Assembly (NCBI GenBank): GCA_000435975.1
Contig: FR884071.1
Coordinates: 1-18,266 of the forward strand
Reading direction: 5' to 3'
DNA length: 18,266 nt
Source: Oscillibacter sp. CAG:241
GTDB lineage: Bacteria; Bacillota; Clostridia; Oscillospirales; Oscillospiraceae
Made by a program: the position numbers and the translations under genes. Shown here in pieces: positions 8,079 through 15,997 of the stretch. Each line of letters begins with the position of its first letter. The first letter of the stretch is position 1. The notes under the pieces are model-generated. The model saw nothing but the letters and a program-made list of their open reading frames with translations, was not told where the DNA came from and did no database searches.

Positions 8079-10279
8079 CAGTGGAAGAACGATACCAGCA
8101 CTTAGAGGACACGGTGCGGGCCTATAACCCCACCGCCAGCTTTGACAAGATCCGGGCCGCCTATGAGTTTGCCGCCGCCGCCCACCAGGGCCAGCTGCGC
8201 AAGGACGGTTCGCCCTTCGTCACCCATCCCCTGGCTGTGGCCCAGATCGTGGCGGAGGAGCTGCACCTGGACTCCGAGTCCATCGAGGCGGCCCTGCTCC
8301 ACGACACCATTGAGGACACCGCCGCCACCCACGAGGACATCGCCAAGCAGTTCTCCCCCACGGTGGCGGACCTGGTGGAGGGGGTCAGCAAGCTGACCCG
8401 GGTCCACTATACCTCCAAGGCCGAGGAGCAGATGGAAAATCTGCGCAAAATGCTGCTGGCCATGTCCAAGGACATCCGGGTCATCCTCATCAAGGTCTCC
8501 GACCGGCTGCACAATATGCGCACCATGGAGTACCAGACTCCGGAAAAGCAGAAGCAGAAGTCCTTCGAGACTCTGGAGATCTATGCGCCCATTGCCCACC
8601 GGCTGGGCATGCAGAAAATGAAGTGGGAGCTGGAGGACCTGTCCCTGAAATACCTGGACCCCATCAGCTACCGGGAGATCGTGGACGCGCTGAACGAGAA
8701 GGCCGCGGAATACGACGGCTTCATGTCCTCCATCCACGACCAGATCACCCAGCGCCTGCACGAGTCCAATATCGACGGCTATGTGTATGGCCGCATGAAG
8801 CACCCCTATTCCATCTATCGCAAGATGTACACCCAGAACAAGTCCCTGGACGATGTGTATGATCTGTTCGCCTTCCGGGTCATCGTGGACACGGTGTCCG
8901 ACTGCTATTACGTTTTGGGTATTATCCACGACCTGTACAAGCCCGTGCTGGGCCGGTTCAAGGATTATATCGGCACTCCCAAGCCCAACATGTACCAAAG
9001 CCTTCACACCACCGTTATGGGCCAGAACGGCATCCCCTTCGAGGTGCAGATCCGCACCAAGGAGATGCACGAGGTGGCCGAATACGGCATCGCCGCCCAC
9101 TGGAAGTATAAGCAGAACGGTCAGGGCAGCGGCGACGAGGGCCGGTATGAGTGGGTCCGGCGTCTGCTGGAGAATCAGGAGGGCACCGACGCCGAGGAGT
9201 TTATCCACTCCCTGAAGGTGGACATGTTCGCCGACGAGGTGTTCGTATTCACCCCCCGGGGCGACGTGATCAACCTGCCCGCCGGGGCCACGCCCATTGA
9301 CTTTGCCTATAACATCCACTCCGCCGTGGGCAACCACATGGTGGCCGCCAAGGTCAACGGGCGCATCGTGCCCTTTGACTTCCGGCTGAAAAACGGCGAC
9401 ATCGTGGAGGTGGTCACCTCCCAGTCCGCCCACGGGCCCAGCCGCGACTGGGTGAAGATCGCCCGGTCCAGCAACGCCCGGTCCAAGATCCGCCAGTGGC
9501 TCAAGCGGGAGCGCCGGGACGAGAACGTGGTCACGGGCCGCGCCTCCTTCGAGTCGGAGCTCAAGCGCTGCGGCGTGTCCCTGAAGGAGCTTACCAACGA
9601 CGAAAACCTGCCCGGTATCCTGAAAAAGCTCACCTACCGAAGTCTGGACGATCTGTACGCCGCCATCGGCTACGGCGGCATCAGCAGCCTGAAGGTCATC
9701 GGCCGCATCCGGGAGGATATCCAGCGCATCCTCCACCAGCACCAGGTGGAGCGCCAGGCGGAGGTGCCCGTGGAGGGTCATCCCGAGGTCACCCGCCCCG
9801 CCGTGCCCAAGCGCACCCACAGTGAAAAGGGCATCATTGTGGAGGGCCTCAGCAACTGCCTGGTGAAGTTCTCCAAATGCTGCACCCCTGTCCCCGGAGA
9901 CGACATCGTGGGCTTTATCACCAAGGGCTACGGCGTGTCCGTCCACCGGAGGGACTGCCCCAACGCCGACCCGGCCCGCCGGAGTCCCAATGAGAAGGGC
10001 CGCTGGATCAAGGTGTCCTGGGCCGACGATGTGGAGGGCACCTTCCGCACCACCCTGCAGGTGGTGGCCAAGGACCGCATCAACCTGATCATGGACATCT
10101 CCACGGTGCTGTCCTCCACCAAGACCCATGTGGGCTCCCTGAACGCACGCTCCACCCCCGACGGCTTCGCCCTGATCACCCTGGATACCGACATATCCAG
10201 CAGCGACCAGCTGAAAACCGTTATGCGCCGCATTGAGCAGATTTCCGGCGTTATGCGCGTCACCCGCCCGGCGGGCTGA
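8075..10279 (+). CDS. relA: Bifunctional (p)ppGpp synthetase/hydrolase, Rel/SpoT family
   Basis: This 734-residue long RSH protein makes and breaks the alarmone (p)ppGpp. The hydrolase HD domain looks intact: H51, HD at 76-77, ED at 80-81 and the DRLHNMRT motif (143-150). The synthetase domain has R240, K242, S246 and K250, and YQSLH (307-311). RFKD (294-297) is the RXKD signature of bifunctional enzymes; monofunctional RelA has EXDD there. A TGS domain follows (about 388-447), then a Cys/His-rich zinc-finger-like segment (C602, C603, H624, C628) and an ACT domain (about 657-731) that senses ribosome or amino-acid state. The start at 8075 was chosen over an in-frame extension to 7781 because GGAGGGGG lies 6 bases upstream and the extension lies in recJ. 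Overlap with the recJ stop (ATGA) implies translational coupling. Confidence 0.97.
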   Translation: MTVEERYQHLEDTVRAYNPTASFDKIRAAYEFAAAAHQGQLRKDGSPFVTHPLAVAQIVAEELHLDSESIEAALLHDTIEDTAATHEDIAKQFSPTVADLVEGVSKLTRVHYTSKAEEQMENLRKMLLAMSKDIRVILIKVSDRLHNMRTMEYQTPEKQKQKSFETLEIYAPIAHRLGMQKMKWELEDLSLKYLDPISYREIVDALNEKAAEYDGFMSSIHDQITQRLHESNIDGYVYGRMKHPYSIYRKMYTQNKSLDDVYDLFAFRVIVDTVSDCYYVLGIIHDLYKPVLGRFKDYIGTPKPNMYQSLHTTVMGQNGIPFEVQIRTKEMHEVAEYGIAAHWKYKQNGQGSGDEGRYEWVRRLLENQEGTDAEEFIHSLKVDMFADEVFVFTPRGDVINLPAGATPIDFAYNIHSAVGNHMVAAKVNGRIVPFDFRLKNGDIVEVVTSQSAHGPSRDWVKIARSSNARSKIRQWLKRERRDENVVTGRASFESELKRCGVSLKELTNDENLPGILKKLTYRSLDDLYAAIGYGGISSLKVIGRIREDIQRILHQHQVERQAEVPVEGHPEVTRPAVPKRTHSEKGIIVEGLSNCLVKFSKCCTPVPGDDIVGFITKGYGVSVHRRDCPNADPARRSPNEKGRWIKVSWADDVEGTFRTTLQVVAKDRINLIMDISTVLSSTKTHVGSLNARSTPDGFALITLDTDISSSDQLKTVMRRIEQISGVMRVTRPAG

Positions 10280-10321
10280 GAAAAAACACAATATATCAAC
10301 TGAAAAGGAGACTATATTACC

Positions 10322-10774
10322 ATGAGAGCAGTGCTGACCCGCGTGAAAAGCGCTTCCGTATCCGTGGACGGCAAAACCATCGGCAGCATCGGCCCCGGCT
10401 TCCTCATCCTGCTGGGCATCACCCATGACGACACCGAGGCCCAGGCCGTGAAGCTGGCCGACAAGCTGACAGGCCTGCGCATTTTCGAGGATGAGGACGG
10501 CAAGATGAACCGCGGCCTGGACACGGTCAACGGTGAAATTCTGGTGATCTCCCAGTTCACCCTGTACGGCAACTGCCGCAAGGGCCGCCGCCCGGAATTT
10601 CTGGCTGCCGCCCGGCCCGAGGTGGCCATTCCCCTGTATGAAAAATTCGTGGCCCTGTGCCGGGAAAAGGGCATTCACACCGAAACCGGCGAGTTCGGCG
10701 CGGAGATGCTGGTGGAGTCCGTCAACGATGGGCCCCTGACCCTTATCGTGGACACGGATCAGCTCAACGCGTAA
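10322..10774 (+). CDS. dtd: D-aminoacyl-tRNA deacylase
   Basis: DTD removes D-amino acids, and glycine misloaded on tRNA-Ala, from tRNA, acting as a proofreading dimer. The 150-residue length is normal for the family. Active-site motifs are SQFTLYG (77-83; most relatives have SQFTLYAD) and the cross-subunit Gly-Pro motif in NDGPLTLIVD (135-144; GPLT where GPVT is common). The ATG has AAAGGAG 11 bases upstream, in an A-rich 42-base gap after rel. The rel-dtd neighbourhood is widespread in bacteria and puts alarmone control and tRNA quality control in one transcript. Confidence 0.96.
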   Translation: MRAVLTRVKSASVSVDGKTIGSIGPGFLILLGITHDDTEAQAVKLADKLTGLRIFEDEDGKMNRGLDTVNGEILVISQFTLYGNCRKGRRPEFLAAARPEVAIPLYEKFVALCREKGIHTETGEFGAEMLVESVNDGPLTLIVDTDQLNA

Positions 10775-10792
10775 CAAAACCGTATATCCTGC

Positions 10793-10821
10793 CGGGCGGA
10801 CGCCGCTGTCCGCCCGCTTTT
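10793..10821 (+). terminator. Intrinsic terminator or attenuator after dtd
   Basis: CGGGCGGAC (10793-10801) pairs perfectly with GTCCGCCCG (10808-10816) over a 6-base loop, followed by CTTTT. Only 24 bases separate it from the next ATG and no promoter is visible in between, so the downstream genes probably depend on read-through. It is likely a partial terminator that lowers expression of the metallohydrolase-hemZ part. Confidence 0.65.
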
Positions 10822-10845
10822 ATCCTGAACAGGAGGTTCCCCCCC

Positions 10846-11466
10846 ATGAAAATCGATTCCATTATGGTAGGCCCCATTATGACCAACTGCTACCTGCTGT
10901 CCGACGAGACGGCGGGGGTGTGCGCCCTGATCGACCCCGGCGACGAAGCGGACCGGGTGCTGGACATGGTGTCCCGCTCCGGCTGCGCATTGCAGTATAT
11001 TCTGCTGACCCACGGTCACTTTGACCACACCACCGCCGTGCGCCCCATTCTGGAGCGGTACCCGGATCTGCCGGTGTACATCAACGAAAAGGACGTGGTG
11101 GACGGCCACCGGGGCGACATGGAGCTGGTATTCTCCCGCCTGCCGGAGCACAACCAGCGCTACTATCACGACGGCGACACCCTGACCCTGGGCAGCCTGA
11201 CCATCACCGTGCTGGAAACTCCCGGCCACTCCAAGGGGTCCGTGTGTCTGGTGGTGGGAGATGTTATTTTCTCCGGCGACACCCTGTTCCGCTGCTCCTG
11301 CGGCCGGACGGACTTCGCAGGCGGCGACTGGCGGGAAATGCTCCGGTCCCTGGGCCGGCTGGGGAATCTGCCCGGGCCCTATCAGGTCTATCCCGGCCAC
11401 GACCAGCCCACCACCCTGGACTATGAGCGCCGGGCGAACCCCTATGTCCGCCAGGGCATGAAGTAA
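10846..11466 (+). CDS. Metallo-beta-lactamase-fold hydrolase, glyoxalase II-like
   Basis: This 206-residue protein is a single metallo-beta-lactamase fold of the YcbL/glyoxalase-II-like type. All metal-binding positions are visible: THGHFDH (H56, H58, D60, H61), H128 in TPGHSKGS, D145 in FSGDTLF, and H185 in YPGHDQPTT. The C-terminal helical domain of true glyoxalase II, which binds glutathione, is absent, so the substrate is open; thioester or other small hydrolysable substrates are possible. The ATG at 10846 has CAGGAGG 9-15 bases upstream; an in-frame extension to 10657 would run through dtd and the terminator and is rejected. It lies in the common Clostridia order dtd-hydrolase-hemZ. Confidence 0.92.
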   Translation: MKIDSIMVGPIMTNCYLLSDETAGVCALIDPGDEADRVLDMVSRSGCALQYILLTHGHFDHTTAVRPILERYPDLPVYINEKDVVDGHRGDMELVFSRLPEHNQRYYHDGDTLTLGSLTITVLETPGHSKGSVCLVVGDVIFSGDTLFRCSCGRTDFAGGDWREMLRSLGRLGNLPGPYQVYPGHDQPTTLDYERRANPYVRQGMK

Positions 11467-11478
11467 GCGAGGCGCCGC

Positions 11479-12960
11479 ATGAAATTGGTATTTCGCGGTC
11501 ACGACGACCGCTACGCCGTGGAGCAGAGCCTGCTGGCCTTCTTCCCGGAGGAGCGCCCCGTATATCAGGCCCCGGAGCCCGGCGAGGACGACTGGGCCCG
11601 GGTGGATCTGCACCAGAGCCCGGTGTATGCCACCGCCATCACCGAGATCTCCTATGGCGGCAGGCTGGGCCGGGGCATGTCCCGGGCGCTGCTGCGGGGC
11701 GTGGACGACGAATATGAGCGGGAGCGCCTGCGGCAGAAGGCCGTGAAGCTGAGCTTTTTCAAGGCCGCCCGGGAGATCACCGGCCTGACCCCGGCCTGGG
11801 GCGCGCTGACGGGCATCCGCCCCGGCAAGCTGGCGGCCCGTCTGCTGGAGGAGGGCAAGACCCCTGCCCAGGCCCGCCGCATTCTGGGGGACACCTACTA
11901 CGTCTCCCCTTCCCGCCGCCGTCTGGCGGTGGAAACGGCCCAGGCGGGCCTGCGGGCCAAGGCGGACCTGCGCCCGGAGGACATCTCCCTGTACATCGGC
12001 ATCCCCTTCTGCCCCACCCGCTGCGCCTATTGCAGCTTCGTGTCCCAGTCGGTGGAAAAATCCCTGGGGCTGGTGGAGCCGTATCTGGATGTGCTGTGCC
12101 GGGAGATCACCGACGCCGCGCAAATGGTCCGGGAGACGGGCCTGCGCATCAAGTCCTTCTATATGGGCGGCGGCACCCCCACCACCCTGTCGGCCCAGCA
12201 GATGGACCGGCTGCTGACCCACCTGAACCGCAGCTTTGACCTGTCCGGCTGCGTGGAATACTGCATCGAGGCCGGACGGCCCGACACCATCACCCGGGAC
12301 AAGCTCCAGGTGCTGCTGGACCACGGGGCCGACCGCATCAGCGTCAACCCCCAGTCCCTGGAGGACACCGTGCTCCAGGCCATCGGCCGCCGCCACACCG
12401 CCCGGGACATTGAGGACACCATGGCCCTGGCCGCGTCCATGGGCTTTCCCCATGTGAACATGGACCTGATCGCGGGACTTCCTGCCGACACGCCGGAGGG
12501 CTTCCGGCGGACCCTGGACAAGTGCCTGACCTTCGGCGCGGACAACATCACCGTCCACACCCTGAGCCTGAAAAAGGGCAGCCGCATCCTGCTGGAGGGG
12601 CTGTCCATCCCCACGGCGGCGGACGTGGCCCGGATGCTGGACTATGCCGACCCCACCCTGCGGGCCGCCGGGTTCTCCCCGTACTACCTGTATCGCCAGA
12701 AGTACATGTCCGGCAGCTTTGAAAACGTGGGCTGGTGCATATCCGGGGCGGAGGGGCTGTATAATATCTATATCATGGAGGAGCTGCACAGCATCCTCTC
12801 CCTGGGCGCAGGCGGGTCCACCAAGATGGTGGACCCGGTCCGGGGCCGCATTGAGCGGGTGTTCCACGCCAAGTACCCCACGGAGTATATCCAGCGTCCC
12901 GAGAAGATTGCAGAGAATCTGGCGGCCTTCCGGGCATTCCATGAGAAAATGAAGCGGTAA
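11479..12960 (+). CDS. hemZ: HemZ-type radical SAM coproporphyrinogen dehydrogenase-like protein
   Basis: This 493-residue protein matches the HemZ (B. subtilis YhaV) branch of the HemN-like radical SAM proteins. The iron-sulfur site is CPTRCAYC (C178, C182, C185), with the SAM-binding glycine motif GGGTPTT at 230-236. A long N-terminal part (1-165) precedes the radical SAM barrel, as is usual in HemZ and unlike HemN. Known HemN enzymes oxidatively decarboxylate coproporphyrinogen III for anaerobic haem synthesis. No other haem genes are visible here, and many Clostridia with this gene lack the full pathway, so the actual substrate may differ. The ribosome site is weak (GCGAGGCG), and the start lies 12 bases after the hydrolase stop, suggesting coupling. 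Confidence 0.9.
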   Translation: MKLVFRGHDDRYAVEQSLLAFFPEERPVYQAPEPGEDDWARVDLHQSPVYATAITEISYGGRLGRGMSRALLRGVDDEYERERLRQKAVKLSFFKAAREITGLTPAWGALTGIRPGKLAARLLEEGKTPAQARRILGDTYYVSPSRRRLAVETAQAGLRAKADLRPEDISLYIGIPFCPTRCAYCSFVSQSVEKSLGLVEPYLDVLCREITDAAQMVRETGLRIKSFYMGGGTPTTLSAQQMDRLLTHLNRSFDLSGCVEYCIEAGRPDTITRDKLQVLLDHGADRISVNPQSLEDTVLQAIGRRHTARDIEDTMALAASMGFPHVNMDLIAGLPADTPEGFRRTLDKCLTFGADNITVHTLSLKKGSRILLEGLSIPTAADVARMLDYADPTLRAAGFSPYYLYRQKYMSGSFENVGWCISGAEGLYNIYIMEELHSILSLGAGGSTKMVDPVRGRIERVFHAKYPTEYIQRPEKIAENLAAFRAFHEKMKR

Positions 12961-12976
12961 AGGGAGAGGAGATTCC

Positions 12977-14566
12977 ATGTCCCAGGGCAAGCAGTCATTT
13001 TTAGGCGGCGCTGCGCTGCTGACCGTCACCATGCTCATCACCAAGGCCATCGGGGCCCTGTATAAGATCCCCCTGGGAAACCTGCTGGACGAGCAGGGCA
13101 TGAACTATTTCTATGCCGCGTACAATATCTATAATCTGCTGCTGATGGTGTCCACCGCCGGACTGCCCCTGGCCCTGTCGCGGCTGGTGTCCCAGGCGGA
13201 GGCTCTGGGCCGGGTGAACCGGCGGCGGCGCACGGTGTCCGTGGCCTTCTGGCTGTTTCTGCTGCTGGGGGCCGTCAGCAGCGGCATGATGTTCTTCCTG
13301 GCCGGGGATCTGGCCGGGTGGATGCACAATACCCAGGCGGAGAACGCCATCCGGGTGCTGTCTCCGGCGGTGCTGTGCGTGTGCCTGGTGTCGGTGATCC
13401 GGGGCTATACCCAGGGCCTGGGCGACATGCGGCCCACCGCCGCCAGCGAGATCATTGAATCCGGCAGCAAGCTGGTGGTGGGCCTGGGTCTTGCCTGGTG
13501 GCTGCTGCGGCAGGGGTATCCCTCCCACATAGCCGCCGCCGGGGCCATCGCCGGGGTCACGGCAGGCGTGGCTCTGTCGCTGCTGGCCCTGAGCGTGTGG
13601 ATGCTGTCTCACCTGTCCCGGGACAGGGGCCGGGATGACCCGGGACGGCGGCGGGACATCCTGCGCCAGCTGCTGGCCATCGGTGTGCCCATCACCGTGG
13701 GCTCCGTGAGCCTTTCCGTCATCAATCTGCTGGACCAGTCCATCACCATGGGCATCCTGCAGACCTCCTGGGGCCTGACGGAGGTCGAGGCCGGGGGCCT
13801 TTACGGGGTGTACAGCTACGCCGGGAACCTGTTCGCCCTTCCGGCGGCGTTTATCTATCCCCTGACCATCAGCCTGATCCCCGCCATCGGGGCGGCCCTG
13901 GCCCGGGGGGACCGGGCCTCCGCCGGGCGGCACACCGCCGCCGCCTTCCGGCTGACGGCGCTGCTGGCTCTGCCTGCCGGGGTGGGGCTCAGCGTTCTGG
14001 CCCGGCCCATCCTGGAGCTGCTGTACCCCGCCAAGGGGGCCCAGACTCTGGCCGGGGCGGCATATCACCTGCAGATTCTGGGCATAGGCAGCATTTTCGT
14101 GTGTCTGATGGCCCTGTCCAACGGGATTTTGCAGGCCTATGGCCGGGAAAAGATCCCCCTGTGGAGCTTACTGGCCGGGGGCGGGCTGAAGATCGCCATG
14201 AACTATCTGATGATCTCCAGCCCCGACTACGGCATCCGGGGTCTGCCGGTGAGCACGCTGTGCTGCTACGCCCTGATAACCGTGCTGAATCTGATGGCCA
14301 TCGCCCGATATGTGCCGGAGAAGCCGGATTACTTCCGGGTGTTTTGCCGGCCGGGGCTGGCTGCGCTGGTCATGGGCCTGGCGGCCTGGGCCGTGCGGCG
14401 GCTGCTGGCGGCGCTGCTGCCAGGGGGCCTTGCCACCCTGCTGGCGGTGATCATAGCCGCGGCCGTATACGCCGGGGCGGCGCTGCTGCTGGGAGCCGTG
14501 GACCGGGAGGAGCTCCTGGCCTTGCCCGGCGGGGAGAAGCTGGCCCGGCTGCTGCGGCTGAAATAA
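12977..14566 (+). CDS. SpoVB/MurJ-superfamily lipid flippase
   Basis: This 529-residue, very hydrophobic protein has about 14 predicted membrane helices, typical of the MVF/MATE-like polysaccharide flippase families (SpoVB, YabM, MurJ-type). The N-terminal stretch with LITKAIGALYKIPLGNLL (15-32) and the segment FYAAYNIYNLLLMVSTAGLP are characteristic of the Firmicutes SpoVB/YtgP/YabM group. These proteins carry lipid-linked cell-wall or cortex precursors across the membrane. Whether this one is for sporulation cortex, vegetative lipid II or another glycan cannot be told. Its position before mazG resembles the B. subtilis yabM-yabN order, which favours a YabM/SpoVB relative. GGGAGAGGAG precedes the ATG; the gap to hemZ is 16 bases. 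Confidence 0.9.
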   Translation: MSQGKQSFLGGAALLTVTMLITKAIGALYKIPLGNLLDEQGMNYFYAAYNIYNLLLMVSTAGLPLALSRLVSQAEALGRVNRRRRTVSVAFWLFLLLGAVSSGMMFFLAGDLAGWMHNTQAENAIRVLSPAVLCVCLVSVIRGYTQGLGDMRPTAASEIIESGSKLVVGLGLAWWLLRQGYPSHIAAAGAIAGVTAGVALSLLALSVWMLSHLSRDRGRDDPGRRRDILRQLLAIGVPITVGSVSLSVINLLDQSITMGILQTSWGLTEVEAGGLYGVYSYAGNLFALPAAFIYPLTISLIPAIGAALARGDRASAGRHTAAAFRLTALLALPAGVGLSVLARPILELLYPAKGAQTLAGAAYHLQILGIGSIFVCLMALSNGILQAYGREKIPLWSLLAGGGLKIAMNYLMISSPDYGIRGLPVSTLCCYALITVLNLMAIARYVPEKPDYFRVFCRPGLAALVMGLAAWAVRRLLAALLPGGLATLLAVIIAAAVYAGAALLLGAVDREELLALPGGEKLARLLRLK

Positions 14567-14597
14567 GCGAAAATTTCGTACATTTTTCATGAAAAGG

Positions 14598-14616
14598 AGC
14601 CTTCATAGGCTATTTT
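14598..14616 (+). terminator. Possible weak terminator before mazG
   Basis: AGCCT (14598-14602) pairs with AGGCT (14607-14611) over a TCAT loop, followed by ATTTT. The stem is only five bases. The 83-base AT-rich gap also contains the short palindrome TTTTCATGAAAA. The dyads may be chance in AT-rich sequence; I see no convincing promoter here. Confidence 0.25.
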
Positions 14617-14649
14617 GCCGATAAGAGGACTTGCAATAGGAGTGGGAAT

Positions 14650-15459
14650 ATGGTACATTTTAGAGAGAAAGACCGATACGACTACGGCGACCTGCTGGAG
14701 ATCATCCGCATTCTCCGCTCGCCGGAGGGCTGCCCCTGGGATCAGGTGCAGACCCACGCGTCCATCCGCCGGGGGCTTCTGGAGGAGGCCTATGAGGCCG
14801 CCGAGGCCATTGACCGGGACGACGCCCCTCTTTTGCAGGAGGAGCTGGGGGACGTGCTGATGCAGGTGGTGTTCCACGCGGACATCGAGCGCCAGCGGGG
14901 CCGGTTCACCATGGAGGACGTGGTGGACGGAGAGGTGAGGAAGCTGCTGTTCCGCCACCCCCACGTATTCGGCAGCGCCGCCCCGGAAAAGGATGCGGAG
15001 TCGGTGCTGGTCAGCTGGGACGCCATCAAGCGCCGGGAAAAGCACCAGCGCACCACCGCCCAGGCCATGGACAGCGTGGCCCGGTCCCTGCCCGCCCTGT
15101 GGCGGGCGGAAAAGCTCCAGAATAAGGCGGCCGCCGACGGCTTCGACTGGCCGGATATTCAGGGAGCTCTGACCAAGCTGGACGAGGAGGTGGGCGAGCT
15201 CCACCAGGCGGTCCGGGAGGGCGCCAACGTGGCCGAGGAGCTGGGGGACGTGCTGTTTGCCGCTGTAAAGGCCGCCCGCTTTGCCGGGGTGGACCCGGAG
15301 GACGCTCTGAACGCTGCCTGCGAGAAGTTCATCCGGCGCTACGCCGCCGTGGAGCAGGGAGCCGCAGGCCGGGGCGTGCCGGTGTCGGACCTGACCCTGG
15401 CGGAAATGACCGACCTGTGGAACGGCGCAAAGCAGCGCCATGACTCTGACGGTTTCTGA
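14650..15459 (+). CDS. mazG: Nucleoside triphosphate pyrophosphohydrolase MazG
   Basis: MazG hydrolyses (d)NTPs to NMP and pyrophosphate and is linked to removal of odd nucleotides and, in E. coli, to ppGpp-dependent survival. This 269-residue protein has two MazG domains, like the E. coli protein. The metal-binding motif is intact in both: E45-E46-E49 with E64-E65-D68, and E179-E180-E183 with E196-E197-D200. The tetrapyrrole-methylase-like domain fused to MazG in B. subtilis YabN is absent. The ATG has AGGAG 7 bases upstream. It lies between the flippase and HU, a recurrent Firmicutes order. Confidence 0.96.
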   Translation: MVHFREKDRYDYGDLLEIIRILRSPEGCPWDQVQTHASIRRGLLEEAYEAAEAIDRDDAPLLQEELGDVLMQVVFHADIERQRGRFTMEDVVDGEVRKLLFRHPHVFGSAAPEKDAESVLVSWDAIKRREKHQRTTAQAMDSVARSLPALWRAEKLQNKAAADGFDWPDIQGALTKLDEEVGELHQAVREGANVAEELGDVLFAAVKAARFAGVDPEDALNAACEKFIRRYAAVEQGAAGRGVPVSDLTLAEMTDLWNGAKQRHDSDGF

Positions 15460-15520
15460 TGCGATGCATATCGCTTTGGGATAGATCACTGAACCAAGGA
15501 AAATTTTTAGGAGGAATATC

Positions 15521-15796
15521 ATGAATAAGACCGAACTGATCGCCGCCGTGGCGGAAAAGACCGGCATGTCCAAGAAGGACACCGAGGCTGTCATCTCCGC
15601 GACCCTGGGCACCATCACCGCCGCCCTGCATGAGGAGGAGAAGGTGCAGCTCATGGGCTTTGGCTCCTTCGAGGTGAAGAAGCGTGCCGCCCGTACCGGC
15701 CGCAACCCCAGAAGCAAGGAGACCATCCAGATCCCTGCCTCCCAGACCCCCGTTTTCAAGGCCGGCAAGGCCCTGAAGGACGCCGTGGCCAAGTAA
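15521..15796 (+). CDS. hup: DNA-binding protein HU
   Basis: This 91-residue protein is a typical HU: a small dimeric nucleoid protein that bends and compacts DNA. The signature GFGSFEVKKRAARTGRNP (45-62) marks the DNA-contacting beta arm, with FKAGKALKDAV near the C-terminus. The strong AGGAGGA site lies 5 bases before the ATG. The gap after mazG is 61 bases and contains a small GCGAT-GCAT-ATCGC dyad (15461-15474), but no clear promoter. A strong GC hairpin follows the stop. Confidence 0.97.
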   Translation: MNKTELIAAVAEKTGMSKKDTEAVISATLGTITAALHEEEKVQLMGFGSFEVKKRAARTGRNPRSKETIQIPASQTPVFKAGKALKDAVAK

Positions 15797-15811
15797 AGAA
15801 AAGTATTTTCA

Positions 15812-15835
15812 GCGGCGCGGGAGTCCCCGCGCCGC
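15812..15835 (+). terminator. GC-rich hairpin after the HU gene, probable terminator
   Basis: GCGGCGCGGG (15812-15821) pairs perfectly with CCCGCGCCGC (15826-15835) over an AGTC loop. The downstream tail TTGCGCATTTT has only a delayed T run, so termination strength is uncertain. A near-copy of the hairpin lies at 15971-15997. Confidence 0.6.
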
Positions 15836-15839
15836 TTGC

Positions 15840-15955
15840 GCATTTTCAAAACTTCCGCAGAAGCTCTGAAAATGCAGGGATCGAAAACGAAAGTCACCCC
15901 TGATGGGTTTCTTTCGTAACGATCTTCCTTTCCGAGGGAGGCGGCCCTGCTTTTT
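15840..15955 (+). ncRNA. Candidate structured RNA or leader upstream of the radical SAM gene
   Basis: No reading frame with coding character is seen in 15797-16019, but complementary segments are dense. Hairpin A: GCATTTTCA (15840-15848) with TGAAAATGC (15867-15875), with an inner CTTC/GAAG stem over a CGCA loop. Hairpin B: ATCG/CGAT (15880-15883, 15920-15923), CGAAAG/CTTTCG (15888-15893, 15911-15916) and ACCC/GGGT (15896-15899, 15905-15908), with small internal loops. Hairpin C: CCTTTC/GGGAGG (15927-15932, 15936-15941, two G-U pairs). GCAGGG (15874-15879) and CCCTGC (15945-15950) could enclose B and C as a three-way junction directly followed by TTTTT (15951-15955). It matches no riboswitch consensus that I recognise. 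Pairing was found by eye, so both fold and function are inferred. Confidence 0.45.
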
Positions 15956-15970
15956 GGGGGGACAGACTGC

Positions 15971-15997
15971 GGCGGCGCGGGAGTTCCCTGCGCCGCC
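15971..15997 (+). repeat. Second copy of the GC-rich hairpin, before the radical SAM gene
   Basis: The left arm GGCGGCGCGGG (15971-15981) pairs with CCCTGCGCCGCC (within 15986-15997) with one G-U pair and an AGTTC loop. The 13 bases GCGGCGCGGGAGT are identical to those at 15812-15824, in the same orientation. It ends 8 bases before the Shine-Dalgarno sequence AGAAGGAG (16006-16013) of the radical SAM gene. No T run follows, so it is not a simple terminator. Confidence 0.8.

Noticed and set aside
10657..10845. Upstream in-frame extension of the metallohydrolase
   Set aside because: It runs through the end of dtd and the hairpin terminator; the ATG at 10846 gives the standard start of the fold.
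14589..14624. Eleven-codon reading frame before mazG as a leader peptide
   Set aside because: No ribosome site precedes it and it has no run of regulatory codons; it is what chance gives in AT-rich sequence.
15840..15955. Known riboswitch classes (TPP, cobalamin, purine, c-di-GMP, T-box)
   Set aside because: The conserved loop sequences of these classes were looked for by eye and not seen; a covariance search would settle it.
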